DNA of 64,000 nt, taken from the NCBI RefSeq assembly GCF_963668165.1, contig NZ_OY764209.1, forward strand, positions 1,240,001 to 1,304,000. The letters run 5' to 3'. The notes under the pieces are model-generated. The model had not been told where the DNA came from. It searched no databases and saw nothing but the letters and a program-made list of their open reading frames with translations. The translations under genes and the position numbers were made by a program. This document shows positions 33,671 to 42,237 of this stretch, in pieces. Position 1 is the first letter of the stretch. Every line of letters begins with the position of its first letter. The DNA comes from Marispirochaeta sp. Its GTDB lineage: Bacteria; Spirochaetota; Spirochaetia; JC444; Marispirochaetaceae.

Positions 33671-33697
33671 GACCGGTTCTAAAGGTTCACACCGGTC
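33671..33697 (+). promoter_or_regulatory. Inverted repeat GACCGGT, possible small-RNA or leader hairpin
   Basis: GACCGGT at 33671-33677 and ACCGGTC at 33691-33697 form a perfect 7-bp stem with a 13-nt loop. It lies 45 bp after a TATAAT box at 33620-33625 with a weak -35 (TTCAAC, 18 bp). The stem is not followed by a T-run. It could be a small non-coding RNA, an attenuator or an operator; the evidence is limited to the repeat. Confidence 0.35.
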
Positions 33698-33843
33698 CTT
33701 CATTTGCGGGGGGCGTAGTTAATCATGAATTTCAGGTTCTACAAATTTATACCTTTTGGCTGCTTTTAATTGAGCAGAAATATATACGGTAGATATATGT
33801 TTACAGGAAAAGGAGTTATAAGAAATACACATAGTACTTTCCT

Positions 33844-33859
33844 TGGCACGCTAATTGCA
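33844..33859 (+). promoter_or_regulatory. Sigma-54 promoter, exact consensus
   Basis: TGGCACG (33844-33850), four bases, then TTGCA (33855-33859), which is the -24/-12 consensus TGGCACGNNNNTTGCW with no mismatch. Transcription should begin near 33870, only about ten bases before the ATG at 33880. An AAA+ sigma-54 activator is encoded at 20732-21829. Confidence 0.75.
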
Positions 33860-33879
33860 GCTATACTACTGAGTATTAT

Positions 33880-34524
33880 ATGAATGATTTTCAGCATAAC
33901 GGCATCCTGTCATTACCATTAGAATATTTTCCAGGTATACCCGCTCCTGTTCGCACGGAAGTGCTGCGGAAAAGCATCCATATGCTGGTAGCCCTTGTTC
34001 CCTTTGTCGCAGCGTTAAATCAGGGTATTACTCTTGCACTGCTTGCGTCCGGCACAATAATCTATACCTACGCGGAGCTGCTGCGCTGTCGGGGCGTACG
34101 GGTGGTTTTAATCTCCCGCCTGACTGCCATGGCTTCCAGAGAACGGGACTTGGGTAAATTTGTGCTTGGGCCGGTAACGCTTGGGCTGGGCACGATGCTG
34201 GCCCTTCTGTTGTATCCTGCCCCTGCAGCGAGCATTGCCATTTTTGCCCTGGCTTTTGGCGACGGTCTCGCCAGTTTAGTAGGTAAACTTTTTGGAAGGA
34301 TCAGGATTCCCTATACTGGCGGAAAGACCATAATCGGCAGTGCGGCCTGTTTCGCGGCCATCTTTTTTTCCGCCCGCAGCGTTGGCGCAAGTCTGTTTAC
34401 TGCTCTCGCCGTTGCTTCCGTATCCACGCTGGTAGAGATGCTGCCCTTAAAGGATCTGGACAATATTCTGCTTCCTCTTTCCGCCGGAACCATTGCCGCG
34501 GTATTTGGTTATCTGGCTGTTTAA
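33880..34524 (+). CDS. Dolichol/phytol kinase-like membrane CTP-dependent enzyme
   Basis: A 214-residue polytopic membrane protein. The family motif ALAFGDGLASLVGKLFGRIRIP with the following GGKTIIGSAACFAAIFF matches the CTP-using lipid kinase/cytidylyltransferase group (SEC59, phytol kinase, CdsA relatives), where an Asp-Gly in the first segment binds metal. The N-terminal VRTEVLRKSIHM also fits, as homologues begin with a conserved (R)RK.xH. It may phosphorylate a polyprenol or prenyl alcohol, and so support glycan carriers. It has an exact sigma-54 promoter just ahead but no Shine-Dalgarno, so the start is less sure. Confidence 0.75.
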   Translation: MNDFQHNGILSLPLEYFPGIPAPVRTEVLRKSIHMLVALVPFVAALNQGITLALLASGTIIYTYAELLRCRGVRVVLISRLTAMASRERDLGKFVLGPVTLGLGTMLALLLYPAPAASIAIFALAFGDGLASLVGKLFGRIRIPYTGGKTIIGSAACFAAIFFSARSVGASLFTALAVASVSTLVEMLPLKDLDNILLPLSAGTIAAVFGYLAV

Positions 34525-34543
34525 AACTCTGTGGCACCTCTGC

Positions 34544-35347
34544 TTATATCCAAAGATATATTTCGTGGGTTCTTCGCGAAAAGAGCACAATTCCCAGAAT
34601 CATAGCCGCCGTTGCGGGAAGTCGCAGCCACAGGTTATCGCTTCCCAGTGTAATCTCGTAGCCCAGGAGAACCATTGTGGCTCCTAAGCCGAGCCACAGA
34701 AAATCCCTGCTGTTATTACGGATCCACGCAACAATAAAGTTAATTATCGCCAGTATCCGAATTGTCAGCATTACGATTGTCACATCCCTGATAGTAAGCA
34801 GTTCTATGCCGGTGTTCATCTGCAGGGATGCCTCCGCAACCGGTAACAGCGACGAGAGGGTAAAGGCTGTCAGTAAAGTTATGCCGTAGGCAATTGAAAG
34901 CTTCTGATATTGCATACCGTTTGCGAAAAGACCGGCGGCAAAAAGGCTGAATAAGCCGAAAAAACGGGCTATGTATAAAAGCCGGATTACCAGATGGTAC
35001 AGATAAATAGGAACCTGCAGCTCTTTCAGGGCGGGAGAAAAGATCCTGGCTCCCTCGATGCCAATGGAAAGAAGAAACAGGATAAAGAAAAAAATCTCAG
35101 GTGAAGCTGTTTTACGGAAACGCTTAAACAAAAACAGACTGGCTGTAAGGGATATCAGTTGAAAAAGCAGCAGGAAGATCAAGTCTCCATTATAAACTGA
35201 GGCCAGCTGAATAAAAAAATCCCGGATCTCCTGGAACCGGGCAGGCAGGGGAACCAATATGGAGAGAGTCAGACAGAAACCGACGAAAAGAATAAAATTG
35301 ACTCCTGCGCCGACAAGCAGAATCGCGTTTCTCAGGCTTAAGGTCAT
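34544..35347 (-). CDS. Seven-helix membrane protein of unknown function
   Basis: A 267-residue hydrophobic protein with about seven membrane segments spread over its whole length (for example NAILLVGAGVNFILFVGFCL, LIFLLLFQLISLTASLFLF, FFFILFLLSIGIEGAR, LLTAFTLSSLLPVA, VTIVMLTIRILAIINFIV, LPATAAMILGIVLFS). The start ATG has AGGAG right beside it. The seven-segment layout recalls sensor or receptor membrane modules seen at the N-terminus of spirochaete regulators, but no output domain is attached. No family assignment is made. Confidence 0.6.
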   Translation of the reverse strand: MTLSLRNAILLVGAGVNFILFVGFCLTLSILVPLPARFQEIRDFFIQLASVYNGDLIFLLLFQLISLTASLFLFKRFRKTASPEIFFFILFLLSIGIEGARIFSPALKELQVPIYLYHLVIRLLYIARFFGLFSLFAAGLFANGMQYQKLSIAYGITLLTAFTLSSLLPVAEASLQMNTGIELLTIRDVTIVMLTIRILAIINFIVAWIRNNSRDFLWLGLGATMVLLGYEITLGSDNLWLRLPATAAMILGIVLFSRRTHEIYLWI

Positions 35348-35455
35348 GCTCCTATTGTGACGAAAAAATGGCAGTGAATCAATCGATGGTTCCGTGTCGT
35401 TATTCCTTAACTTTTTTCGATTTTGTTCGATATTTGTACTATGGAGGCACCAGGT

Positions 35456-36148
35456 ATGTTTAAACGGGGTTGTATTCTGTTACTGCTGCTTATCGGGCTG
35501 ATTGTCCCGCTTATGGCAGGTGACGTGGCGACCTATGTCAATCTTGGGTTTTCTGTAAATTCCCGCTATTTTCTTTTCGGTTATTACGGTATTGATGATA
35601 AAACATCAAATCCTTATGCCAATATGTATCTGGTAGATGTTCATGCCAACGAGTTTGTGACGAAAGGCCGGATGCGCGGAATCTATCCCGTAGATGTTTC
35701 CGCTGGGCAGGATGGTTCCGGTGCTTTGTATACCCTTTTTGCGGGCAATATAGAAATCATCAAGCAATATGGTATAGACCATCTTCGCTCGGGACGCATT
35801 GTCTATGTTCTGGTTAATGGCGCGGAACCCAAATCACATCTTGAATTTCGGGACTTCGAGCGGAACAGTACCGTCAGTGTCGATTTGATTCAGGCGCATG
35901 AGGGCACAGGAGATACAGTACGCTCCGCCTTCCATCTCAAACTGAAACTGAAAGATGCCGATGGAAACAGTCGCGATTATGTTGTGGGACTTCCCGATTA
36001 TTACCGTCCTGGTGTAAAACGTTATCGGATCAAGCAGGTCTGTTATTCACCGGATGAAACCTCTCTTGTGTTCATCATTGAAAAAGAGGAACTCGACGGT
36101 GAGGGGGCCGATATCCGCTATATGGTGGAAACCGTCAGGATCCGCTGA
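35456..36148 (+). CDS. Predicted secreted protein of DUF2259 type
   Basis: A 230-residue exported protein. The start at 35456 is chosen because GGAGG at 35444-35448 lies 7 nt ahead; earlier ATGs in frame (35423, 35441) are poorer. The signal peptide is RGCILLLLLIGLIVPLMAGD. The mature part, VATYVNLGFSVNSRYFLFGYYGID at the start, then YANMYLVDVHANEFVTKG and RIKQVCYSPDETSLVFIIEKEELD near the end, matches the spirochaete secreted DUF2259 family as I recall it. Biochemical function unknown; a periplasmic sensor or chaperone-like beta-propeller fragment are possibilities. Confidence 0.7.
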   Translation: MFKRGCILLLLLIGLIVPLMAGDVATYVNLGFSVNSRYFLFGYYGIDDKTSNPYANMYLVDVHANEFVTKGRMRGIYPVDVSAGQDGSGALYTLFAGNIEIIKQYGIDHLRSGRIVYVLVNGAEPKSHLEFRDFERNSTVSVDLIQAHEGTGDTVRSAFHLKLKLKDADGNSRDYVVGLPDYYRPGVKRYRIKQVCYSPDETSLVFIIEKEELDGEGADIRYMVETVRIR

Positions 36149-36215
36149 GCGTCTGCGGTTATCGGGGTGAAAAGCTGTTCTATCGGTGGTATATTGTGTT
36201 CGGGGTTTCCATACT

Positions 36216-36887
36216 ATGAAGTCTGAACGCATTTCCATACTGCCGGTAATTCTCTTCCTGTTTATTCCTGTATGTTTCGTGGAGGCGCTGGAGTTCACAT
36301 CTTTTGATATACACTCCGGTCTTCTCTGGATGATAGATGAACCCGCGGACGATGAAACAACGGGAGCCCCGGACCCTCTGCTGACACCCCTGGGGATTTC
36401 CTTGAGTTTTCCCCTGAACGAAAGAGTCAGTTTTGATCCGGCTGTTTTTATCTTCGGACTGAACTACGGATTTCAGGATTGGGACCGGCCCCGGCCGGCC
36501 CAGATAGAGCACAGGGAGATGTATGTTGTTTCCCTGCTGCTGAACCCCGCCTTTGTCTTTACCTATGACTGGACCCGGCGCATCAGTTGGGGGATGATTG
36601 TCTCGCCAAGCCTGCTTTTACGCGTACCGACGGTTGCCGCGGAAGGAGAAGAGGCTGCCCACAGCGACATGCTGAACTACTTTATGGGTGCCGGCCGATT
36701 CATCTTTCCCGAAGCAGGAGTATTCCTGGATATCGCGGTCAACAAGAATATCTCCTTTCGGCCGGCAGTTCGGTTTTTTCTGCCGGTTTTTCATGTCTGG
36801 GACGGTGATCCCTTCGCCGACCAGAGCCTTATCTATTTTGATGCGGCTCTGCGCTTTCGCCTGCCGGATAAGAACTCCGGCTCCTGA
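36216..36887 (+). CDS. Exported outer-membrane-like protein of unknown function
   Basis: A 223-residue protein with a signal peptide (MKSERISILPVILFLFIPVCFVEA) and a strand-rich mature part with aromatic ends (SFDIHSGLLWMID, NLNYGFQDW-like turns, MYVVSLLLNPAFVFTYDW, KNISFRPAVRFFLPVFHVWD, FDAALRFRLPDKN). This suggests a small outer-membrane beta-barrel of eight or so strands. The family is unknown. It starts 67 bp after the DUF2259 gene on the same strand, so the two are probably one unit. Confidence 0.6.
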   Translation: MKSERISILPVILFLFIPVCFVEALEFTSFDIHSGLLWMIDEPADDETTGAPDPLLTPLGISLSFPLNERVSFDPAVFIFGLNYGFQDWDRPRPAQIEHREMYVVSLLLNPAFVFTYDWTRRISWGMIVSPSLLLRVPTVAAEGEEAAHSDMLNYFMGAGRFIFPEAGVFLDIAVNKNISFRPAVRFFLPVFHVWDGDPFADQSLIYFDAALRFRLPDKNSGS

Positions 36888-36896
36888 TTTCAGTTC

Positions 36897-38123
36897 CTAT
36901 ACGTAATCCTTCAGAAATATCTCATGGTGCAGGTCTTCGTGTCTGGCCGCCAGGAGCCCCGCGAAGGCTGCCGTTGCGGTATCCAGAACGACACCGTAAC
37001 TGATTAAAAGCGGCAGTACCGGGCGCAGGATCAGGTATCCCTCTTCGATGCCCCGGCCGTACCAGGAGCATAACAAAGCGAGACCGATAAAAACAGCGCT
37101 TCCCGGGAAGGGGCCGGTCAGGAATGATACAAGAAATGAGAAAACCATGACCCATACAACCGCGGAGACTGTAAGCCCCAGGGAGGAGTAGGATTTAAGT
37201 ATCACGATAAAGGCAATGCCGGTAACCATGGCGCTGCCGGCTTTGCCAAACATGGCGTACAGTGGGAAGAGCGCGGACCCGACGCGCCTGGAGACGCCGA
37301 GATTTTCCCGGCTGTGGTGAATCAAACTCATGAGGGTAAAATAGGCATCCCCCGATACAGCCGCCGCAGCAAGGGGTGTTATGCTGCCGTAGAGCCATTT
37401 GTAGGGGTTCTCTTTGCCGCTGAGAAAATAAAGCAGAAGAGGGTAAATCCCGAAGAGAATAAATACCGTATTAATCGACAGAAGGAGCAGCAACTGTCCG
37501 AAGAGCTCAAACTGGGGAATTCCGTTGATGGTAAACACCATGTTTGCTGTTAGGGCAATCATGCCCAGGCCCAGGATCTCCACGAGAAACTTGTTTCCGT
37601 GGTAGAGAATCCGCGAAAGGGCGTCAAATAACTGTACCACTGGGCGGCTTATGGAACGGTCGAAAGTAAAGTTCATGCCCAGAAACAGGGCTAAAATATA
37701 GACAGGCAGCAGAAAACTGCCTGAACCGGTGAAGACGGTAAAAATGTTTCGGGGAAAAACCGATTGAAGAATTTCCGTAATACCGGGAACCGAAAAGGGC
37801 GATTCCTGCTCGATAATTATCGGTATACGGTCAGGAGCGAGAAGCACTACCGAGCTTATACCGATTAAAACCAGCAGAAGCGTCGCGGCCAGGATATAGA
37901 GAATCCCCCGGCCAAGAATGCGCAGGGTCATTCCCTCTTTGCGCAATTCGAATATTCCGACGGCGAAAGAAAAAAAAGTGAGGGGAAATAACACGTAATA
38001 GCCAATATTAATGACCAGTTCAGCGGCAGTCTTAAAAAAACCGGCGACCCTGGCTTCGGGCAGATATGCCCCCAGGAAACCGCCGATAACGACGCCCAGG
38101 AGCACCTTAATCCATATTTTCAT
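36897..38123 (-). CDS. Dicarboxylate/amino acid:cation symporter (DAACS)
   Basis: A 408-residue secondary transporter of the GltP/SstT/DctA family that takes up acidic amino acids or C4-dicarboxylates with Na+ or H+. The fold is seen in about eight helices with the re-entrant part SPLAAAAVSGDAYFTLMSLI and GKAGSAMVTGIAFIVILKS. The usual second hairpin motif with PxGxTINMDG is not obvious; FPLYAMFGKAGSAM stands in its place, so ion coupling or substrate may differ. It starts well apart from the three-gene unit behind it. Substrate unknown. Confidence 0.75.
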   Translation of the reverse strand: MKIWIKVLLGVVIGGFLGAYLPEARVAGFFKTAAELVINIGYYVLFPLTFFSFAVGIFELRKEGMTLRILGRGILYILAATLLLVLIGISSVVLLAPDRIPIIIEQESPFSVPGITEILQSVFPRNIFTVFTGSGSFLLPVYILALFLGMNFTFDRSISRPVVQLFDALSRILYHGNKFLVEILGLGMIALTANMVFTINGIPQFELFGQLLLLLSINTVFILFGIYPLLLYFLSGKENPYKWLYGSITPLAAAAVSGDAYFTLMSLIHHSRENLGVSRRVGSALFPLYAMFGKAGSAMVTGIAFIVILKSYSSLGLTVSAVVWVMVFSFLVSFLTGPFPGSAVFIGLALLCSWYGRGIEEGYLILRPVLPLLISYGVVLDTATAAFAGLLAARHEDLHHEIFLKDYV

Positions 38124-38171
38124 GTTTCTCGACCTTAGCCTAAATTATTGAATACCGTCAACGCGGTATGA

Positions 38172-38819
38172 TCAGCGGGAAAAATAGGAGAAAATTCCTC
38201 CCCGTTCCCCTGGTCGGTTCCATTTTCCCCAGCATTTTTCGTCTCCGGTTTTTAGTATCTCCGTTACTTCCCGATAGAAGTCTTCCATGCTTTCCCGATG
38301 GTCCTCGAATCCGCGAATCCGGATATTACTGTCGCCGTAGACCTGAAAAAGAGCACTTCCCATTTGCCGAAAGGCCCCTTCCATGGCGGATTCCAGGGAA
38401 GGCCGGACCGAGGAAGGGTATCCGGCGAGGAGAAGGGTTAATTCCCCCCGGGAATGGGTGTCATAGTGGTTCAGGATCTCCTTGCAGATAAATAATCCTC
38501 CCCGCAGTGCGGTATCGATGGAGATGTCGATAATGGTACCGGGAACCTGGTGCAGCGGCCGGGACTCTTCTCCGTGCTCATACAGAAGATAGGCTTCGTC
38601 AATGGCTGCAGCCTCATTCTCGATGGTTAAGACTGTATTACGGGCAGAGATTGGGGACCTGGGGTTCCAGGGAAGATGCCGGTAGCCTTCAATCTCGTCG
38701 GCGTTTTCTTCAAGCGTCGGAGAAGCTACAAAGAGATAGTCTCCCCGGTCAAGAAAATAGTCCAGCAGTGCAGGCGGAAACGGATTGCGCCGTGAGACCA
38801 GAAGCGTCGTCTTTCCCAT
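38172..38819 (-). CDS. SDR-like Rossmann protein lacking the catalytic Tyr-Lys
   Basis: A 215-residue protein. It starts MGKTTLLVSRRNPFP, and the middle has the plan of a short-chain dehydrogenase: VPGTIIDISIDTALRGGLFICKEILNHYD, then ELTLLLAGYPSSVRPSLESAMEGAF in place of the Ser and Tyr-x-x-x-Lys region. The Tyr and Lys needed for catalysis are not in the expected places, so it may be a non-catalytic relative. It is the last of three same-strand genes after the GH13 protein (20-bp gap). Assignment is tentative. Confidence 0.45.
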   Translation of the reverse strand: MGKTTLLVSRRNPFPPALLDYFLDRGDYLFVASPTLEENADEIEGYRHLPWNPRSPISARNTVLTIENEAAAIDEAYLLYEHGEESRPLHQVPGTIIDISIDTALRGGLFICKEILNHYDTHSRGELTLLLAGYPSSVRPSLESAMEGAFRQMGSALFQVYGDSNIRIRGFEDHRESMEDFYREVTEILKTGDEKCWGKWNRPGERGGIFSYFSR

Positions 38820-38838
38820 AGCTTAGGATACTATCTCC

Positions 38839-41800
38839 TCATCGGTGGTCTTTCAAGGCAGAATCACTCTTTTTTGCCTGCTGTGGATTTAACAGATCAA
38901 TCAACCTGGTAAGGCGAAAGCCTGACCGTTCTTCGCACTCAAGCCAATTGTGCAGGGTCTCAAAGAGAGATTCAATACGGGGGTGGGGGCTGGATTCCGG
39001 CATTTCGGTCAGCTGAACAACGGCGATACAGAAAAACCACCAGGCCATGTCTTCGAAGCGGTCCTTGTTGAACCAGAGTATATTGTTATAGCGGTTTACC
39101 AGCAGAAAATCCTGGATTTCCTGTTCATGAATAAGCTTTGCCAGGTAACGGTTTCCTGCCATATCCTTCAGACGAAGATGCCAGTCCTGGTACGATGTCA
39201 GCAGCTTAACCAGGCTTACGGCGTAGTCAGCCTGTGGCCAGCTTAAGCCGGCATGGCTGAAGATATCCCGTAAGGGAGTTCCCAGGTGCCAGTCGTCAAT
39301 CAGGGAACGGGAAACCTCGGAGCTGGCCGCATTGCCAAGGGCCTCACTCAAACCGTGGATAAGACACCATGCGGAAAATACCGCCGGAGCTTCGGGACGC
39401 ATCTCGAGGCCACGCTGCAGGTAGCCGCGGAATCCAGCCAGCTCCTCCTCAATATCTCCTCGGGATGACAAGTCGAAGGTGGCAATCTCCAGCACCGCCT
39501 GGGCCGCCGATGGAATGGTCTTACGTTTTGGGCGGTCATGTTCGTCTGCGATGCCTAAGAATCTGCTGTAATCCTCGGCCCAGGATGCAAAAAAGCCGGT
39601 CTCCGCTTTCTTTTGACGGAACATTGCTTCCCGGAAAACTGAAATGATTTCCGGGCGCAGAGCCTGGGCCAGCTCTTGATGCAGGGGTTTCATGTGCATC
39701 AGCCGGATTTCCCGGTCGATACCGGAACAGCCGGAACCGTTCAGCTTCTCGGCAATACTTCGGTAGCTGCCCTTGGGGTCATCGGAAACAACACGCAGGT
39801 CAAGATAAACCTGGCAGCCGTATCCCGGAAGAACGGTGGTCAGACCCCGGCGGGCAATATCCCGGCAGTTGCGGATAAACTCCAGGTCAGTGCCGTGTTG
39901 CCGCAGGATGATCCAGCGCCGCGGGTTGTCCGGGACTCCCAGGGCTTCACCGAGACTGCGCTGACGCAGTGCGCCCTCCCGTTCCTTATCGCGGTAGGGA
40001 ACCGAGATCCGGATGCTCCCTGCAGCGCTCTCCAGGCTGTTGTTATACAGTACCAGGGCGGTATCTTCTCCAGAGCGGTTTGTGTAGGCAAATACATTCT
40101 GATTGACCCCGCTGGGTCCGATGAAGTCATAGAGGGTGAACTCTTCGGATTCGGCAAAAAGGGCACGGCGCTTCAGCAGCGGGAATATCTCCCGTTCATG
40201 GCGCTTGACCAGCTCTGCATCCGGACTCTCGTCTTTGTAGGCCCGACTGTATTCCATGCCGTATTTTTCACTGAAGCCTTCGATCTGGCCGTGGCCGAAC
40301 ATGGGCAGTCCCGGCATGGTTACCAGCAGGGTACAGATGCCGAAGTACTTGTCTTCGCTGCCGAATTGGGCCAGGGCGGTTTCTTCGTCGGGGTTGTTCA
40401 TGAAGTTCACAAAACGCTTAAGGATTTCCCGGTCGAACTCCAGGGTGTTTTTAAGGGTAATCCGGTATTTATCGTTTTCTTCGTTTTTGAGCATGTTCAT
40501 AAAGGCGGAGTTGTACACCCGGTGCATACCCAGACTGCGGACAAAATAGCCCTCCATCATCCAGAAGGCCTCTGCCAAAAGCAGAGTTCCCGGGACCTCC
40601 CGGCCAACACGGTCAACTACCTCGCGCCAGAACTCCTCCGGAATGGCCCGCTCAAAGTCGGCATGGGAAAGGGCATGTTCCGCCCGGGACGGGATTGACC
40701 CGCCCTTGCCGGGTTCAGGGAACCAGAGCCTGCGAATGTGCTCCTTAGCCAGGGTCATGGCGGCATCGAAACGGATTATGGGAAAGATCCGGGCTACCTG
40801 GATGATAGTCTGCAGTACAGCCTCCCGGACACGGGAGTCCAGGTAATTCAGCTGGGCCGTGTCGTTCCAGGGCATGTGGGTGCCGTCATTACCGTGATAG
40901 ATGTATCGTACCCGTCCCGTAGATTGCTCCACGTGCTTGAAAACCACCGCCGCGTCACTGCGGTCAAAGTAATGGTCATCCAGGTAGGTGGCGTAGCCCT
41001 CTCTGTCCGAAAGGTTCTCCCCTGAAAAGGAGTATGAGGGATAGGGCGAGACCGGAACCTGAAGATAATATTCCGGATGTTCGTAGATCCAGTCGGCGTC
41101 GATTCCGGTGTGGTTCGGAACCATGTCGCTGGCAAGGCGGATGCCGAATTTTGCTGCCTTTATGCGCAGTGCCTCCAGGGCCGGCTCGCCCCCCATATCG
41201 TGGCTGACGCGGTAGTTTTTCAGGGAATAGGCCGATGCCTCAGCCTCTTGATTGCCAAAGAGGCGCTTTATTCGTTTTGAGGCGCTGCTTCGTTCCCATA
41301 TACCGATGAGCCAGAGGGCCGTAAAACCACGCTCTGAAAGGAGGGCAAGCTCCTGGTTGGGGATATCGTCCAGTTGTTTGCAGGGTTTGCCGTATTTGGC
41401 GGAGAGCTGATGCAGCCAGACCAGGGTGTTTTTGGCTATCATGACCACAGTGGGCATCCAGGCCTGGTCGGGGCTGAATCCGTTAAAGTCTCCATCAGTA
41501 TAGGCGTAGGGGTGCTGTTCCCCCGGCCCTCCGGAGAAGTAGGGCCGTTCCTCTTCTGCCAGAAAATCCAGACTGCTCAAAAGCGGCAGGATAAGCTCGC
41601 AGACAAGATCGCTCCAGTTATCCCGTATGTGTTGCAGCTGTTGCCGCACGGAATGGGGATGCAGCATAAAGGGCCGGCGCAGCATCTGCAGCAGGGTTTC
41701 TCCGCCTTCTGCCTGAGGAGGAGAAGCAAAGAGGCTTTGCGCGGCGGCGTCCAATACCGCGGTGCAGGCGGCGTTCTGTTCCAGCGGAGAGTCGTCGATG

Positions 41801-42237
41801 AGCTCCCGTATTCTTTCTGAAGCGGGGTTCTCGTTGGTCAGGCGAAGGAGGATCAGGTCTGCCAGAAGTTCCTGGCTCGGTCTGGGGCCTGAGGGTTCGG
41901 CGGGAAACTCCTGGTTTATCAGCGTTTCAAGTTCCTGAAACGAGGCTGTGGTTTCCATGTTTGAGAAGAGCCTCTCCAGGGTTTTTTCCGAAAGGTCGAA
42001 CTCTTCCCGAAGCTGCTTTCTAAGGATCAACCGGTATATTCTGTCCAGCATTCCCAGCCCGTAGAGCTCTCCTGCCCTGAGGATTTTTTCCGGATCAACC
42101 TCGTCGCCCCGGGCGGAGTTTACAAGATGGCAGATGGAGCGGACGGAATGAAAGCTCGAAAGGTCCGGGCGCCCCTCGGAGTCGAGGAGCGGGTTCCCCA
42201 GCTTATAGGTCCTGCGGGATCGCTTGTTGATTATCAT
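38839..42237 (-). CDS. Very large GH13 alpha-amylase family protein
   Basis: An 1132-residue cytoplasmic protein (no signal peptide), about twice the size of ordinary alpha-amylases. The (beta/alpha)8 core carries the four GH13 regions: DMVPNHTG at about 370, PIIRFDAAMTLAK with the nucleophile Asp at about 490, LLLAEAFWMMEG with the acid Glu at about 550, and NNPDEE at about 611 for the third acid. About 270 residues precede the core and about 400 follow it, both helical and unlike known carbohydrate-binding modules. It probably acts on alpha-glucans or glycogen-related substrates inside the cell. Its start overlaps the activase stop by 35 bp; the two are likely co-transcribed. Confidence 0.85.
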   Translation of the reverse strand: MIINKRSRRTYKLGNPLLDSEGRPDLSSFHSVRSICHLVNSARGDEVDPEKILRAGELYGLGMLDRIYRLILRKQLREEFDLSEKTLERLFSNMETTASFQELETLINQEFPAEPSGPRPSQELLADLILLRLTNENPASERIRELIDDSPLEQNAACTAVLDAAAQSLFASPPQAEGGETLLQMLRRPFMLHPHSVRQQLQHIRDNWSDLVCELILPLLSSLDFLAEEERPYFSGGPGEQHPYAYTDGDFNGFSPDQAWMPTVVMIAKNTLVWLHQLSAKYGKPCKQLDDIPNQELALLSERGFTALWLIGIWERSSASKRIKRLFGNQEAEASAYSLKNYRVSHDMGGEPALEALRIKAAKFGIRLASDMVPNHTGIDADWIYEHPEYYLQVPVSPYPSYSFSGENLSDREGYATYLDDHYFDRSDAAVVFKHVEQSTGRVRYIYHGNDGTHMPWNDTAQLNYLDSRVREAVLQTIIQVARIFPIIRFDAAMTLAKEHIRRLWFPEPGKGGSIPSRAEHALSHADFERAIPEEFWREVVDRVGREVPGTLLLAEAFWMMEGYFVRSLGMHRVYNSAFMNMLKNEENDKYRITLKNTLEFDREILKRFVNFMNNPDEETALAQFGSEDKYFGICTLLVTMPGLPMFGHGQIEGFSEKYGMEYSRAYKDESPDAELVKRHEREIFPLLKRRALFAESEEFTLYDFIGPSGVNQNVFAYTNRSGEDTALVLYNNSLESAAGSIRISVPYRDKEREGALRQRSLGEALGVPDNPRRWIILRQHGTDLEFIRNCRDIARRGLTTVLPGYGCQVYLDLRVVSDDPKGSYRSIAEKLNGSGCSGIDREIRLMHMKPLHQELAQALRPEIISVFREAMFRQKKAETGFFASWAEDYSRFLGIADEHDRPKRKTIPSAAQAVLEIATFDLSSRGDIEEELAGFRGYLQRGLEMRPEAPAVFSAWCLIHGLSEALGNAASSEVSRSLIDDWHLGTPLRDIFSHAGLSWPQADYAVSLVKLLTSYQDWHLRLKDMAGNRYLAKLIHEQEIQDFLLVNRYNNILWFNKDRFEDMAWWFFCIAVVQLTEMPESSPHPRIESLFETLHNWLECEERSGFRLTRLIDLLNPQQAKKSDSALKDHR

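Larger units (their letters stand above)
33565..33879. other. Intergenic region of 315 bp with regulatory signals
   Basis: No convincing protein gene. It contains a TATAAT box (33620-33625), a strong inverted repeat at 33671-33697 and a perfect sigma-54 promoter at 33844-33859, all listed separately. The rest is AT-rich (for example ATATATACGGTAGATATATG near 33780). Confidence 0.6.

Noticed and set aside
33629..33682. A 17-codon frame following the TATAAT box
   Set aside because: It overlaps the hairpin, lacks a ribosome binding site and is too short to support; the hairpin explains the site better.
33797..33883. A 28-codon frame with a hydrophobic end that overlaps the ATG of the phytol kinase-like gene (ATGA)
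   Set aside because: It has no ribosome binding site and the exact sigma-54 promoter lies inside it, so a transcript from that promoter would not contain its start.
39676..40698. A 340-codon open frame on the plus strand
   Set aside because: Antisense to the GH13 catalytic core, whose motifs are conserved on the minus strand.
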